Below the pieces are notes generated by a model, which saw only the letters and a program-made list of their open reading frames with translations, was not told the origin of the DNA and ran no database searches. From contig CAJBBX010000082.1 of the NCBI GenBank assembly GCA_903951425.1, forward strand, positions 1 to 59,548: 59,548 bases of DNA. Direction: 5' to 3'. This DNA comes from an uncultured Chthonomonas sp. GTDB lineage: Bacteria > Armatimonadota > Chthonomonadetes > Chthonomonadales > CAJBBX01. Shown piece by piece: positions 42,838 through 50,818 of this stretch. Position numbers and translations under genes: made by a program. Within the stretch, counting starts at the first letter, position 1. Every line of letters begins with the position of its first letter.

Positions 42838-43341
42838 CTACTGCTGCAGGATGGCGACGATCTCGCCCATGTACATCCGGTGGTAGTCCTGGTGCGGGTA
42901 GAAGGTCTGGAGCGTGGGGTCGAGGAAGCGGGCCGGGTCAAGGTCCTGCGTGTATATCTTGCGGCAGACGATGGACATGCGCGCTTCTCGGAAGATAGTG
43001 CTGCCGGGCTCCGGGCCTTCCATGGCCGTGAGGCCGGCGGCAGCCGACTTGGCAGGCGTGTCGCGGCCGGAGCGTGTGCCGCAGAAGTTGAGCGCGCCCC
43101 GGTGGTCCTCGTCGAGGAAGCAGAGCGTGTGGAACCGGCTCCGTTCCATGTACTCGAATGTGCACCGTGTGGGGCGCACTACGCACCAGCAGACATCCTT
43201 GCCCCACATGTGGCCCACGCCTCCCCAACTGGCCGTCATGGTGTTGTGGTCGGCGGGGGAGCCCGCCGTCACCAGCATCCAGTCGTCGGCCAGCAGGCTG
43301 AAGGGGTTCTCGTCAAGCTGGCGTGGCTGCAGGTGGGTCAT
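42838..43341 (-). CDS. Flavin reductase-like FMN-binding protein
   Basis: 167 residues of the flavin reductase-like domain family: 'NPFSLLADDWMLVTAGSPAD', 'HNTMTASWGGVGHMWGKDVC', 'VVRPTRCTFEYMERS' and 'FHTLCFLDEDHRGALNFCG' are the typical FMN-binding segments. Such proteins bind FMN and use NAD(P)H to reduce flavin or other small acceptors. It is a single gene converging on the BtrH-like gene; nearby genes give no hint of a partner oxygenase. Confidence 0.88.
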   Translation of the reverse strand: MTHLQPRQLDENPFSLLADDWMLVTAGSPADHNTMTASWGGVGHMWGKDVCWCVVRPTRCTFEYMERSRFHTLCFLDEDHRGALNFCGTRSGRDTPAKSAAAGLTAMEGPEPGSTIFREARMSIVCRKIYTQDLDPARFLDPTLQTFYPHQDYHRMYMGEIVAILQQ

Positions 43342-43478
43342 GCGTGGGTCTCCTTGCTGGGATTACATATTACTGAGGGGTTCGCCGAGCCGGATGATAG
43401 GGCGCGTTGGGGCCTGTTGGGGCCATACTTAGGGTGCGTTCGCGCCTCGCCCGCAACGGATTGGCGCCGTCCCCATAT

Positions 43479-45230
43479 ATGAGAGCATTCCGAAGACTTA
43501 ACACCTTCCTGCGACCCTACCGCACGTGGGCCATCCTGGCGCCGCTCTGCATGGTGCTGGAAGTCGCCATGGACGTGCTGCAGCCGCGGCTCATCCAGAG
43601 CATCATCGACCAGGGCATCGGCAGGCACGACCAGGCGCATGTGGTCCACACGGGCCTCGCCATGCTGGGCGTGGCGCTGGTGGGAATCCTGGGCGGCGTG
43701 CTCTGCACCGTCTTCGCCGTCTGGGTCTCCGAGGGGTACGCCGCCGACCTGCGCCGGGCGCTCTTCGCCAAGGTGCAGACGCTCTCATTCGCCAACCTGG
43801 ACACGCTGGAGACCGGCGCGCTCATCACGCGGCTCACCAACGACGTGACCCAGGTTCAGAACCTGGTGATGGCCATGCTCCGCTTCATGGTGCGCGTTCC
43901 GCTGCTGCTGGTAGGGAGCCTCACCATGGCCGTCGTCACCAGCCCAAAGCTCGCGACGCTTTTCCTGCCGTTGACCCCGCTGGTGGCCGTGACGCTGGCG
44001 CTCATCATCCGCAAGAGCTACCCGCTCTACGGCCTGGTGCAGGCGCGGCTGGATGCGCTGAATACCGTGCTGCAGGAGAACCTGGCCGGCGTTCGAGTGG
44101 TGAAGGCCTTCGCCCGGGCGGACCACGAGGGCCGGCGGTTCGGCCGCGCCAACGAGGACCTCGTGATGACTAACATCACCGTGGCCAGGATCGGCGCCGC
44201 CACCATGCCGCTGATGATGCTCTTCCTCAATCTGGGCGTCGTCTCCGTACTATGGCTGGGCGGTTACTGGTCGGTACACCACGGGCTGGAGGTGGGCCGC
44301 ATCGTCGCCTTCGTGAACTACATGGTCCAGACGCTAATGTCGCTCATGATCGTAAGTATGCTGATCATGATGCTCAGCCGGTCCGAGGCCAGCGCCAAAC
44401 GGCTGAACGAGGTACCCGACAGCGTGCCGCGCGTGACCCCGCCGGAGGCCCCCGAGGCGCCCGAGGCCCTGCGCGGACGGCTTGCCTTCGAGAACGTGAG
44501 CTTCGCCTACGACGGCGAGGAGAACCGGCCCGCCCTCTCCGACCTGAGCTTCGTTGTGGAGCCCGGCGAGACCGTGGCCGTGCTGGGCGCCACGGGCTCC
44601 GGCAAGTCCTCCCTGGTGGGCCTGGCGCCGCGGTTCTACGACGTGACGGCCGGGCGCGTGACGCTGGATGGCGTGGACGTGAGACGGATCGACCCCGATC
44701 TCCTGCGCCGCGCGGTGGTGGTGGCGCTGCAGGAGACCGTCCTCTTCAGCGGCTCGGTGCGCGACAACATCCGCTACGGCCGTCCAGATGCCACCGACGA
44801 GGAAGTGGAGGTGGCCGCCCGCGCGGCCGAGGCCGACGGCTTCATCCGAGGCATGGCCGAAGGCTACGACACGGTGGTGGGCCAGCGCGGTGTGAACCTC
44901 TCCGGCGGCCAAAAGCAGCGTATCGCCATTGCCCGGGCGCTACTGGTGCGGCCGGCACTGCTCATCATGGACGACAGCACCAGCGCGGTGGACGTGCGCA
45001 CCGAGGCGCGCATCCGCCAGAACCTGGTCGCAACCGCCGGGGGGCAGTCGCGCCTCATCGTGGCGCAACGGGTCAGCTCTGCCATGGGCGCCGACCGTGT
45101 GATCGTGCTCGATGAGGGGCGGCTCGTGGCGCAGGGCTCCCACACCGAACTGCTGCGCACGAGCCCGATCTACCGCGAGATATACGAGTCCCAGATGGAA
45201 CCGGGGGTACACGCCGATGCCTCCGCCTAG
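43479..45230 (+). CDS. Heterodimeric ABC exporter, subunit with degenerate ATP site
   Basis: 583 residues: six-helix membrane domain (about 1-315) plus ATPase domain (about 340-575). Walker A is 'GATGSGKSS' and the signature 'LSGGQKQR', but Walker B reads 'LLIMDDSTSAVD' with Asp in place of the catalytic Glu, and the H-loop 'LIVAQRVSS' has Gln in place of His. This is the inactive-site subunit of TM287/TM288-type heterodimers. ATG 43479 starts at 'MRAFRRLNTFLRPYRTW', the usual family N-terminus, but has no Shine-Dalgarno, so leaderless translation or the upstream TTG 43407 is possible. It overlaps the second subunit gene by 14 bases. Confidence 0.9.
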   Translation: MRAFRRLNTFLRPYRTWAILAPLCMVLEVAMDVLQPRLIQSIIDQGIGRHDQAHVVHTGLAMLGVALVGILGGVLCTVFAVWVSEGYAADLRRALFAKVQTLSFANLDTLETGALITRLTNDVTQVQNLVMAMLRFMVRVPLLLVGSLTMAVVTSPKLATLFLPLTPLVAVTLALIIRKSYPLYGLVQARLDALNTVLQENLAGVRVVKAFARADHEGRRFGRANEDLVMTNITVARIGAATMPLMMLFLNLGVVSVLWLGGYWSVHHGLEVGRIVAFVNYMVQTLMSLMIVSMLIMMLSRSEASAKRLNEVPDSVPRVTPPEAPEAPEALRGRLAFENVSFAYDGEENRPALSDLSFVVEPGETVAVLGATGSGKSSLVGLAPRFYDVTAGRVTLDGVDVRRIDPDLLRRAVVVALQETVLFSGSVRDNIRYGRPDATDEEVEVAARAAEADGFIRGMAEGYDTVVGQRGVNLSGGQKQRIAIARALLVRPALLIMDDSTSAVDVRTEARIRQNLVATAGGQSRLIVAQRVSSAMGADRVIVLDEGRLVAQGSHTELLRTSPIYREIYESQMEPGVHADASA

Positions 45231-47103
45231 CAGACCCGCCGCGCAGAGGCCCGACGTGGCGCCGCCCATCTTCGGCCGGCATGGTCCCGGCCACGGCATG
45301 GGTCCCGGAGGCCGCGCCAAGGACGCCCGCGGAGCCGTGCGCCGCCTCTGGGGCTACATCCGCGGGCAGCAGGCGCCACTCGTCATCGCGTCGCTCCTGG
45401 CCATCGCAACCACTTTTCTGGGCCTGCTGGGCCCGTTCCTGATGACCCGGGCCATCGACCGGTGCATCATCCCGCGCGACCTGACCGCCCTGTCGCGGAC
45501 CATGCTGATGATGCTGGCGGCCTACGTGGCGGGCTCGGCGCTCACGTGGGTGCAGGGCCTCATCATGGCCGGCGTGGCACAGCGCACCATCCAAGCCGTG
45601 CGGAGCGACCTCTTCGCCGCCATGCAACGCCTTCCGCTGCGGTACTTCGACACGAAGTCGCACGGCGACCTGATGAGCCGCCTGACCAACGACGTGGAAG
45701 CTATCAGCCGCGTCATGTCTGACAGCGTCACCGGGCTCGTGGCCGGGCTGCTGGGCATGATCGGCGCCGCGGCCATGATGCTGAGCATCAACGCGGCGCT
45801 GGCGTTGGCCACCATGCTCACCGTCATCGGCAGCACGCTGGTGACCAGCCGCTGGCTCGGAAGCCGCATCGGCAAGGCCATGCGGGCGCAGCAGGGCAGC
45901 CTCGGCGCACTCAACGGGATCATCGAGGAGACCCTGGGCGGCCAGAAGGCGGTCATCGCCTACCGCCGGCAGTCGATCGCGCTGGAGGAGTTCGACGCCA
46001 AGAACGCCGAACTGCGGAAGGCCGCCATCGGCGCGCAGATGTACGCCGGATACATGGGCCCCTTCATGAACGGCTCCAACAACATCTGCATGGCCGTGGT
46101 GGCCGGGCTTGGAGGCCTGCTGGCTCTGCGCGGCGCGGCTACCGTGGGCGCCATCGCCGGGTTCATCTCTTACGCGCGCTACTTCGGCCGCCCGCTGGCC
46201 GAGATCGGCAACCTGTACGGCGGCATCCAGGGCGCCCTGGCCGCTGCTGAGCGCGTCTTCGAGGTGATGGACGAGCGTCCCGAAGTGGACGCCGCCCCCG
46301 GCGCCGAGCGATTGGCCTTGCGCGGCGAAGTGACACTGGAAGACGTCTGCTTCGGCTATGAGCCCGACGTGCCCGTACTCAAGGACGTGAGCCTCCATGC
46401 CGAGCCGGGCGAGACCGTGGCCCTGCTCGGCCCCACCGGCGCGGGCAAGACCACCGTCATCAACCTCCTCACCCGCTTCTACGACGTCGACACCGGCCGC
46501 ATCCTGATCGACGGCCGGGACATCCGCGAGCTGCCCAAGGCCGAGCTACGACGGCAGGTGGCGCTGGTGCTGCAGGACCCCTACCTCTTTGCCGGCGACG
46601 TGCGGGAGAACATCCGCTACGGCCGCCTGGACGCCACCGACGATGAGGTGGTCCGCGCCGCCGAGGCCGCCAATGCTCACGGGTTCATCGAGCGCCTGCC
46701 CCACGGCTACGAGACGCACCTCTCCGAGCGCGGCTCCAACCTGAGCCAGGGGCAGCGGCAGCTGATCAGCATCGCCCGGGCGATCCTGGCAGACCCGCGG
46801 CTACTGATCCTCGACGAGGCCACCAGCAGCGTGGACACACGCACCGAGCAGCACATCCAGCAGGCTATGGCCCGGCTGATGGAGGGGCGCACCAGCTTCG
46901 TCATAGCGCACCGGCTCAGCACCATCCGCAAGGCCGACCAGATCCTCACCATCCGCGCCGGCCGCATTCGCGAGCGGGGCAACCACGCCCAGCTCATGGC
47001 GCTACGCGGCGAGTACTGGGCGCTCACCACCGGCAACGCCGGCGAGGCCGTGGACGACGAGCTCGACGCCAGCCAAACCCAAGCGGCGACGGCTACGGCG
47101 TGA
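45217..47103 (+). CDS. Heterodimeric ABC exporter, subunit with consensus ATP site
   Basis: 628 residues. An unusual Gly/Pro/His-rich N-terminal stretch of about 35 residues precedes the membrane domain (about 38-340) and ATPase domain (about 365-600). Walker A is 'GPTGAGKTT', the signature 'LSQGQRQL' (Gln for Gly), Walker B 'LLILDEATSSVD' with catalytic Glu, and H-loop 'FVIAHRLST'. With the preceding gene it makes a complete exporter with one functional and one degenerate site. Substrates of such pumps include drugs, lipids and peptides; none is indicated here. It converges on the radical SAM gene, overlapping by 11 bases. Confidence 0.92.
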   Translation: MPPPSRPAAQRPDVAPPIFGRHGPGHGMGPGGRAKDARGAVRRLWGYIRGQQAPLVIASLLAIATTFLGLLGPFLMTRAIDRCIIPRDLTALSRTMLMMLAAYVAGSALTWVQGLIMAGVAQRTIQAVRSDLFAAMQRLPLRYFDTKSHGDLMSRLTNDVEAISRVMSDSVTGLVAGLLGMIGAAAMMLSINAALALATMLTVIGSTLVTSRWLGSRIGKAMRAQQGSLGALNGIIEETLGGQKAVIAYRRQSIALEEFDAKNAELRKAAIGAQMYAGYMGPFMNGSNNICMAVVAGLGGLLALRGAATVGAIAGFISYARYFGRPLAEIGNLYGGIQGALAAAERVFEVMDERPEVDAAPGAERLALRGEVTLEDVCFGYEPDVPVLKDVSLHAEPGETVALLGPTGAGKTTVINLLTRFYDVDTGRILIDGRDIRELPKAELRRQVALVLQDPYLFAGDVRENIRYGRLDATDDEVVRAAEAANAHGFIERLPHGYETHLSERGSNLSQGQRQLISIARAILADPRLLILDEATSSVDTRTEQHIQQAMARLMEGRTSFVIAHRLSTIRKADQILTIRAGRIRERGNHAQLMALRGEYWALTTGNAGEAVDDELDASQTQAATATA

Positions 47104-48145
47104 CCTTCGGCTCCTCGTAGATCTCGGCGGGTCCGATGGCGTCCGGGTAGAGGGGCCGCAGGAAGCGGCGCACCTGCCAGCAGAGCCCGCACTTCTGCGG
47201 GTAGCCGCTGCGCGGCGTGTAGCCATGGCGCTCCGCCAAGGCCAGCAGGCCGATGGGCCCTGTGTGATAGACCGCGTCCACGATGACACTGCGCCCCAAG
47301 AAGCCCTGCGCCATCAAGTCCGGCAGGCTGATCTCCCGCGTATGGCCCAGGATGATGCCGCAGCAGGTGAGGATGTTGCCGTGGAGGTCGATATGCACCT
47401 CCCAAATGGTCTCCGGGTGGAACTCCTGCGCGCAGTGCGCCACGCCCTCGCCACCGTGCCACATGGCGTCGACGAGACGGTCCAGCGGCTTCTCCTGGAA
47501 CATGCCGTAGAGGTCGTCGCCCGCCCGGCCCGAGAGGAGTGGCGGGTTGCGCCGCGTGAAGTCGGCCAGGCGAGCGGGGTCGCGCGCTATGGCGGCGTTC
47601 TCGACGGCCACGGCCTTCGACGGCGCGCCCGCGATGACGTTGCGCTCGCCGAACACCTCGCGCGCGGCCTCCAGGCAGTGGCTGAAGTGCGCGGGCGGGC
47701 ACATGGCCTGGTGGTAGGGGTCCGAGCTGATGAGCAGACCCTCCACGCCGCAGTCGCGCAGTTCAGCCAGCCGCTCCCTGGCCAGGCCCGGCGACGCGGC
47801 GAAGGAGGCGTTGGTTTCGATGAAGTGGGGCGCCACGCCCTTCCGGCCCGCCTCGCGGCAGAGGCGACGGAGCGCATCCCAGTACATCATGGCCTCGCCG
47901 CCGGCGATGTGGACCACGCGGTCAATGGCGTGCATCTGGCACAGGTGCTCCAGCGCGTCGCCATGCGGGGTGTAGCGGTCCGGGCGGTCCGGGCAGCAGT
48001 TGAAGCAGCAGTGGGCACAGGCCAGCGTGCACCGGTAGGTGTAGAGGACGCCCGCGACGTGCTTCAGGCCGATGGCGGCGGCGACGCCCTCCTCGTCGAT
48101 GACCTGTCGAACGGGGCGCGCGTCGCGTACGGGCATGGGGCTCAT
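47093..48145 (-). CDS. Radical SAM protein with extra cysteines (SPASM/twitch-like C-terminus)
   Basis: 350 residues. The radical SAM cluster is Cys39-x3-Cys43-x2-Cys46 in 'CTLACAHCCFNCCPD', with further Cys at 47, 50 and 51, an uncommonly dense set. 'VHIAGGEAMMYW' is the GGE motif that binds SAM. The C-terminal part carries 'ILTCCGIILGHT' and 'KCGLCWQVRRFL', cysteines that could hold an auxiliary cluster as in SPASM or twitch domains. This architecture is shared by peptide-modifying enzymes and sulfatase maturases, but no precursor peptide or sulfatase gene lies beside it. It is last in a leftward run, 20 bases after the metzincin gene, so its target may be one of the secreted proteins. Confidence 0.82.
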   Translation of the reverse strand: MSPMPVRDARPVRQVIDEEGVAAAIGLKHVAGVLYTYRCTLACAHCCFNCCPDRPDRYTPHGDALEHLCQMHAIDRVVHIAGGEAMMYWDALRRLCREAGRKGVAPHFIETNASFAASPGLARERLAELRDCGVEGLLISSDPYHQAMCPPAHFSHCLEAAREVFGERNVIAGAPSKAVAVENAAIARDPARLADFTRRNPPLLSGRAGDDLYGMFQEKPLDRLVDAMWHGGEGVAHCAQEFHPETIWEVHIDLHGNILTCCGIILGHTREISLPDLMAQGFLGRSVIVDAVYHTGPIGLLALAERHGYTPRSGYPQKCGLCWQVRRFLRPLYPDAIGPAEIYEEPKVTP

Positions 48146-48165
48146 GAGCGTCCTCTCTATCGCGT

Positions 48166-50814
48166 CTATCGGGAGGTGAAGGGTATGGAGCCCTGCAAGC
48201 CCCGTTGCCGGATGTGGGTCACGTCGTCGAAGTCGCCCATGGGCTCCAGCTCAATGCCCGATCCGCGAAATGCGACGAACAGGTTGTCGTTCTCATCGCC
48301 ATGCACATTCCCGAACCAACGGGCGGCGAAGGCGATATCGCCCCCGAAGAAACAGGCGCCCGGCGCAGATCGACTGCAGGTCCACTCGTCGTAGAAGCGT
48401 CGCGTGAGCCAGCCGCCGTTGATGCCCTTGTCGGCGATGCGCGTGCAGACGAAGTGGCAGGCCCAGGGCGCCCCCGGCTGGAAGAGCCCGGCGGCCACGA
48501 AGGTGAGCTGGCCGTCCGGCTCCAGACCCTTGGTGGGCTGATGGAGCAGGACCACGCGGCTGCTTCCGCGCTCGGCGCCATTGTCGCCGCTGACCCACTC
48601 ACGGTGGATTTCCGTCCAGCGGCCCGGCTCCCGAGACAGGCGCCGCACCTGGAAGCGAAGCGGGTGGCCGCCCGGCACGTTCTGCATGAGGCCTACCCAG
48701 AGCGTGGGGCGCCCATTCCCGGCGCCACCCTGTGTCGCTCCCGGCGGCACCTCGGATGCGAAGCCCAAATCCTCCTCAGGCCCGAAGGCCAGGCCGCCGT
48801 GATCGGGACCGGCCAGCCGCATCGCCAGGTTCTTGCCGGGGCCTCGCCAGAGCAGAACAGCAACCTGCTTGCCGAATGCCGCCAGCGTCACCTGGGCGCC
48901 GGCGCTGTCCGGCACGCGCTGGGCCGGGCCGACGACGGGCTTGCCGTCCTGCATCGCCGTGGGCCGCATCTCAATGCCCTGGGCCAGCGGGTAGGCGACC
49001 CATGCCGAGTTGCCCAGGGGTGCCGCGCTGGGGTCGCCCACCACGCCTGCCGGAACGACCTCGATCTCGTCACCCCACTTGGGGCCCTCCTTGACCGGGT
49101 CGGACCCCTGCCAGAGGCGCACGTAGAGCCTGCCTGGCTGGTCGGGCGCCAGAGTGTGGCGCACCGCTGCGGCCGACGACTCGGGCTTGGCCGCGCCGGG
49201 CGCGAGGCGACCGCCGAAGAGGAGTAGCCGTCCGGCGGCCGTCACAAGCGTCGGGGCGCAGTAGGTCTTGCCGATGGTGTGGCGCAGGCCCGCCGTGGTC
49301 GAGTAGCCGTAATCGATATCGGCCGCCACGCGACGCTCGCCGAAGATGCCGTTCCAGTTCCAGTCCACCAGCGTGGTCTTGCCGTCTTGACCGGGCTTGA
49401 TGCGGTAGTGATAGGGCGGGCCGCTGATGAAGGCGACCTTCTCCGGCGGGAAGTGCAGGCGCTCGTCCAGTTGTGTCTCGCGGAGCGCCAGCGAGGCCAG
49501 GTCACCGTCGGAGTACTTGATGGCGTTGGGATCGCCACCCAGTTGGTAGCTGTACGAGTAGCTCATCAGGCTCGGGTACATGGGGCACCAGCTCGCAGGC
49601 CAGTGGCCCGTATGGTCCAGGCCCAACTGGTGCCCGAACTCATGCACAAAGACCGCCACGAAGGCCGCGCTACCGGAGCTGCCCCGGTCCGACATCTCGC
49701 TGGACTGGCCGCCGCCTCCGGGATAGATGACCATGTAGTGCGTGACGCCGCGGTGCGACGCGGCGTGGTACCGGTCGCCCATCTCCCACCACGGGCGGCT
49801 ACGGTCGGCCTCCGGTGCCCCGGGCAGCCAGATTGCGTGGATCGATATCCCCTTGCTGCCGTCCGGGTTGGCGCACCTGAGCTTGGCGTAGACCTGCTGG
49901 ACCCGGGGCCACTCGGCTTGCAGCGGCGCAAGCGGCTGGCCGAACTGCGGCTGAACCTCCACCACCACATCGGCGCGGAGGAGTGTGCAGCCCAGCGCCT
50001 TCAGGTCCACGCCGCCGGGCTGGATGCGGCCGTCCTCCCAGCCGTTGAGCAAGCCGTCGCCGTCCTCGTCGCCGAAGGCAACCACCTCGGGCTTGCGGCC
50101 ATTGAGGTTGTAGTGGACGCGCACATCGGTGCCGGAGAACCGCTCCGTGGTGCGGTTCACGCGGATATCGTCTGGCTTACCGTCGCCGTCCATGTCGCCG
50201 GTGAGCAGAAGAGCGCCCTTGGTCACCTGGGCGCGCGGTGCCTTGCCGGAGACGACAGCGTAGCGGAGGGGATCGCCGGACGCCGAAGTGCGCCGAAGGA
50301 GCACCGTGCGCCGGGCGCCGCGGAGCAGCACATCCTGCAGGCCGTCGCCATCGTAGTCGGCGGCAGTGGCCGTGGCGTTCGCGCCCGGCAGCATCTCACG
50401 CGGGATGTCGCAGACCTCCACCGGAGCGCCCAGCGAGGCGGCGGACTGCCCGGACAGGGCCGTCACCACGCCGTTGGCGCCGACCACCAGCACCGCAAAG
50501 CGCGTCGGGGCGGGGAGAGCAACCACGCAGGCGGCGACAGCGTCGATCCCCACGCCGCTCCGAAGCCGCGCCTGCCAGGCGGGCTTGCCCACGGGCGTCT
50601 GCAGGCGGCCGTCGATGAAGCCTCCGTCGCCGGGGTAGTAAATCAGCAGGTCGTCCTTACCGTCTCCGTCCACGTCGGCCACCATGGGCGTGGCGTTCGC
50701 CGGGCAGTCGCCCCAGAAGGCGCCCTGCACACAGAAGTCATCGGCAAGGAGCCCGGCCGGCGCGAAGGCGCAGAGGGCGGCGGCGCCCAGGAGCAGCGAA
50801 CGGAAGGGGGTCAT
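48166..50814 (-). CDS. Secreted metzincin-type metallopeptidase with FG-GAP/VCBS repeats
   Basis: 882 residues with a signal peptide (about 1-25). The N-terminal third contains FG-GAP/dockerin-like calcium loops: 'VADVDGDGKDDLLIYY', 'DYDGDGLQDVLLRG', 'DMDGDGKPDDIRVN' and 'DEDGDGLLNGWEDG'. The zinc site is His391-Glu392-x-x-His395-x5-His401 ('HEFGHQLGLDH'), the metzincin consensus, followed by a candidate Met-turn 'SLMSYSYSY'. The C-terminal half is a beta-rich region of unknown role with many Trp/Gly. The product is exported and likely cuts proteins outside the cell. It starts four bases after the stop of the DUF6785-like membrane gene, in an operon with a tricorn-like peptidase. Confidence 0.87.
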   Translation of the reverse strand: MTPFRSLLLGAAALCAFAPAGLLADDFCVQGAFWGDCPANATPMVADVDGDGKDDLLIYYPGDGGFIDGRLQTPVGKPAWQARLRSGVGIDAVAACVVALPAPTRFAVLVVGANGVVTALSGQSAASLGAPVEVCDIPREMLPGANATATAADYDGDGLQDVLLRGARRTVLLRRTSASGDPLRYAVVSGKAPRAQVTKGALLLTGDMDGDGKPDDIRVNRTTERFSGTDVRVHYNLNGRKPEVVAFGDEDGDGLLNGWEDGRIQPGGVDLKALGCTLLRADVVVEVQPQFGQPLAPLQAEWPRVQQVYAKLRCANPDGSKGISIHAIWLPGAPEADRSRPWWEMGDRYHAASHRGVTHYMVIYPGGGGQSSEMSDRGSSGSAAFVAVFVHEFGHQLGLDHTGHWPASWCPMYPSLMSYSYSYQLGGDPNAIKYSDGDLASLALRETQLDERLHFPPEKVAFISGPPYHYRIKPGQDGKTTLVDWNWNGIFGERRVAADIDYGYSTTAGLRHTIGKTYCAPTLVTAAGRLLLFGGRLAPGAAKPESSAAAVRHTLAPDQPGRLYVRLWQGSDPVKEGPKWGDEIEVVPAGVVGDPSAAPLGNSAWVAYPLAQGIEMRPTAMQDGKPVVGPAQRVPDSAGAQVTLAAFGKQVAVLLWRGPGKNLAMRLAGPDHGGLAFGPEEDLGFASEVPPGATQGGAGNGRPTLWVGLMQNVPGGHPLRFQVRRLSREPGRWTEIHREWVSGDNGAERGSSRVVLLHQPTKGLEPDGQLTFVAAGLFQPGAPWACHFVCTRIADKGINGGWLTRRFYDEWTCSRSAPGACFFGGDIAFAARWFGNVHGDENDNLFVAFRGSGIELEPMGDFDDVTHIRQRGLQGSIPFTSR

Positions 50815-50818
50815 TGTT

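Noticed and set aside
45073-46398. Minus-strand open frame of 441 codons over the ABC exporter genes
   Set aside because: It is rich in His/Gln/Gly/Arg, as antisense frames of GC-rich ABC genes are, and both exporter subunits on the plus strand have complete motifs.
43479-48145. RiPP biosynthesis cluster (radical SAM plus ABC exporter)
   Set aside because: The two units converge and are not co-transcribed, no short precursor-like ORF with a leader/core pattern was found, and the exporter lacks a C39 peptidase domain.
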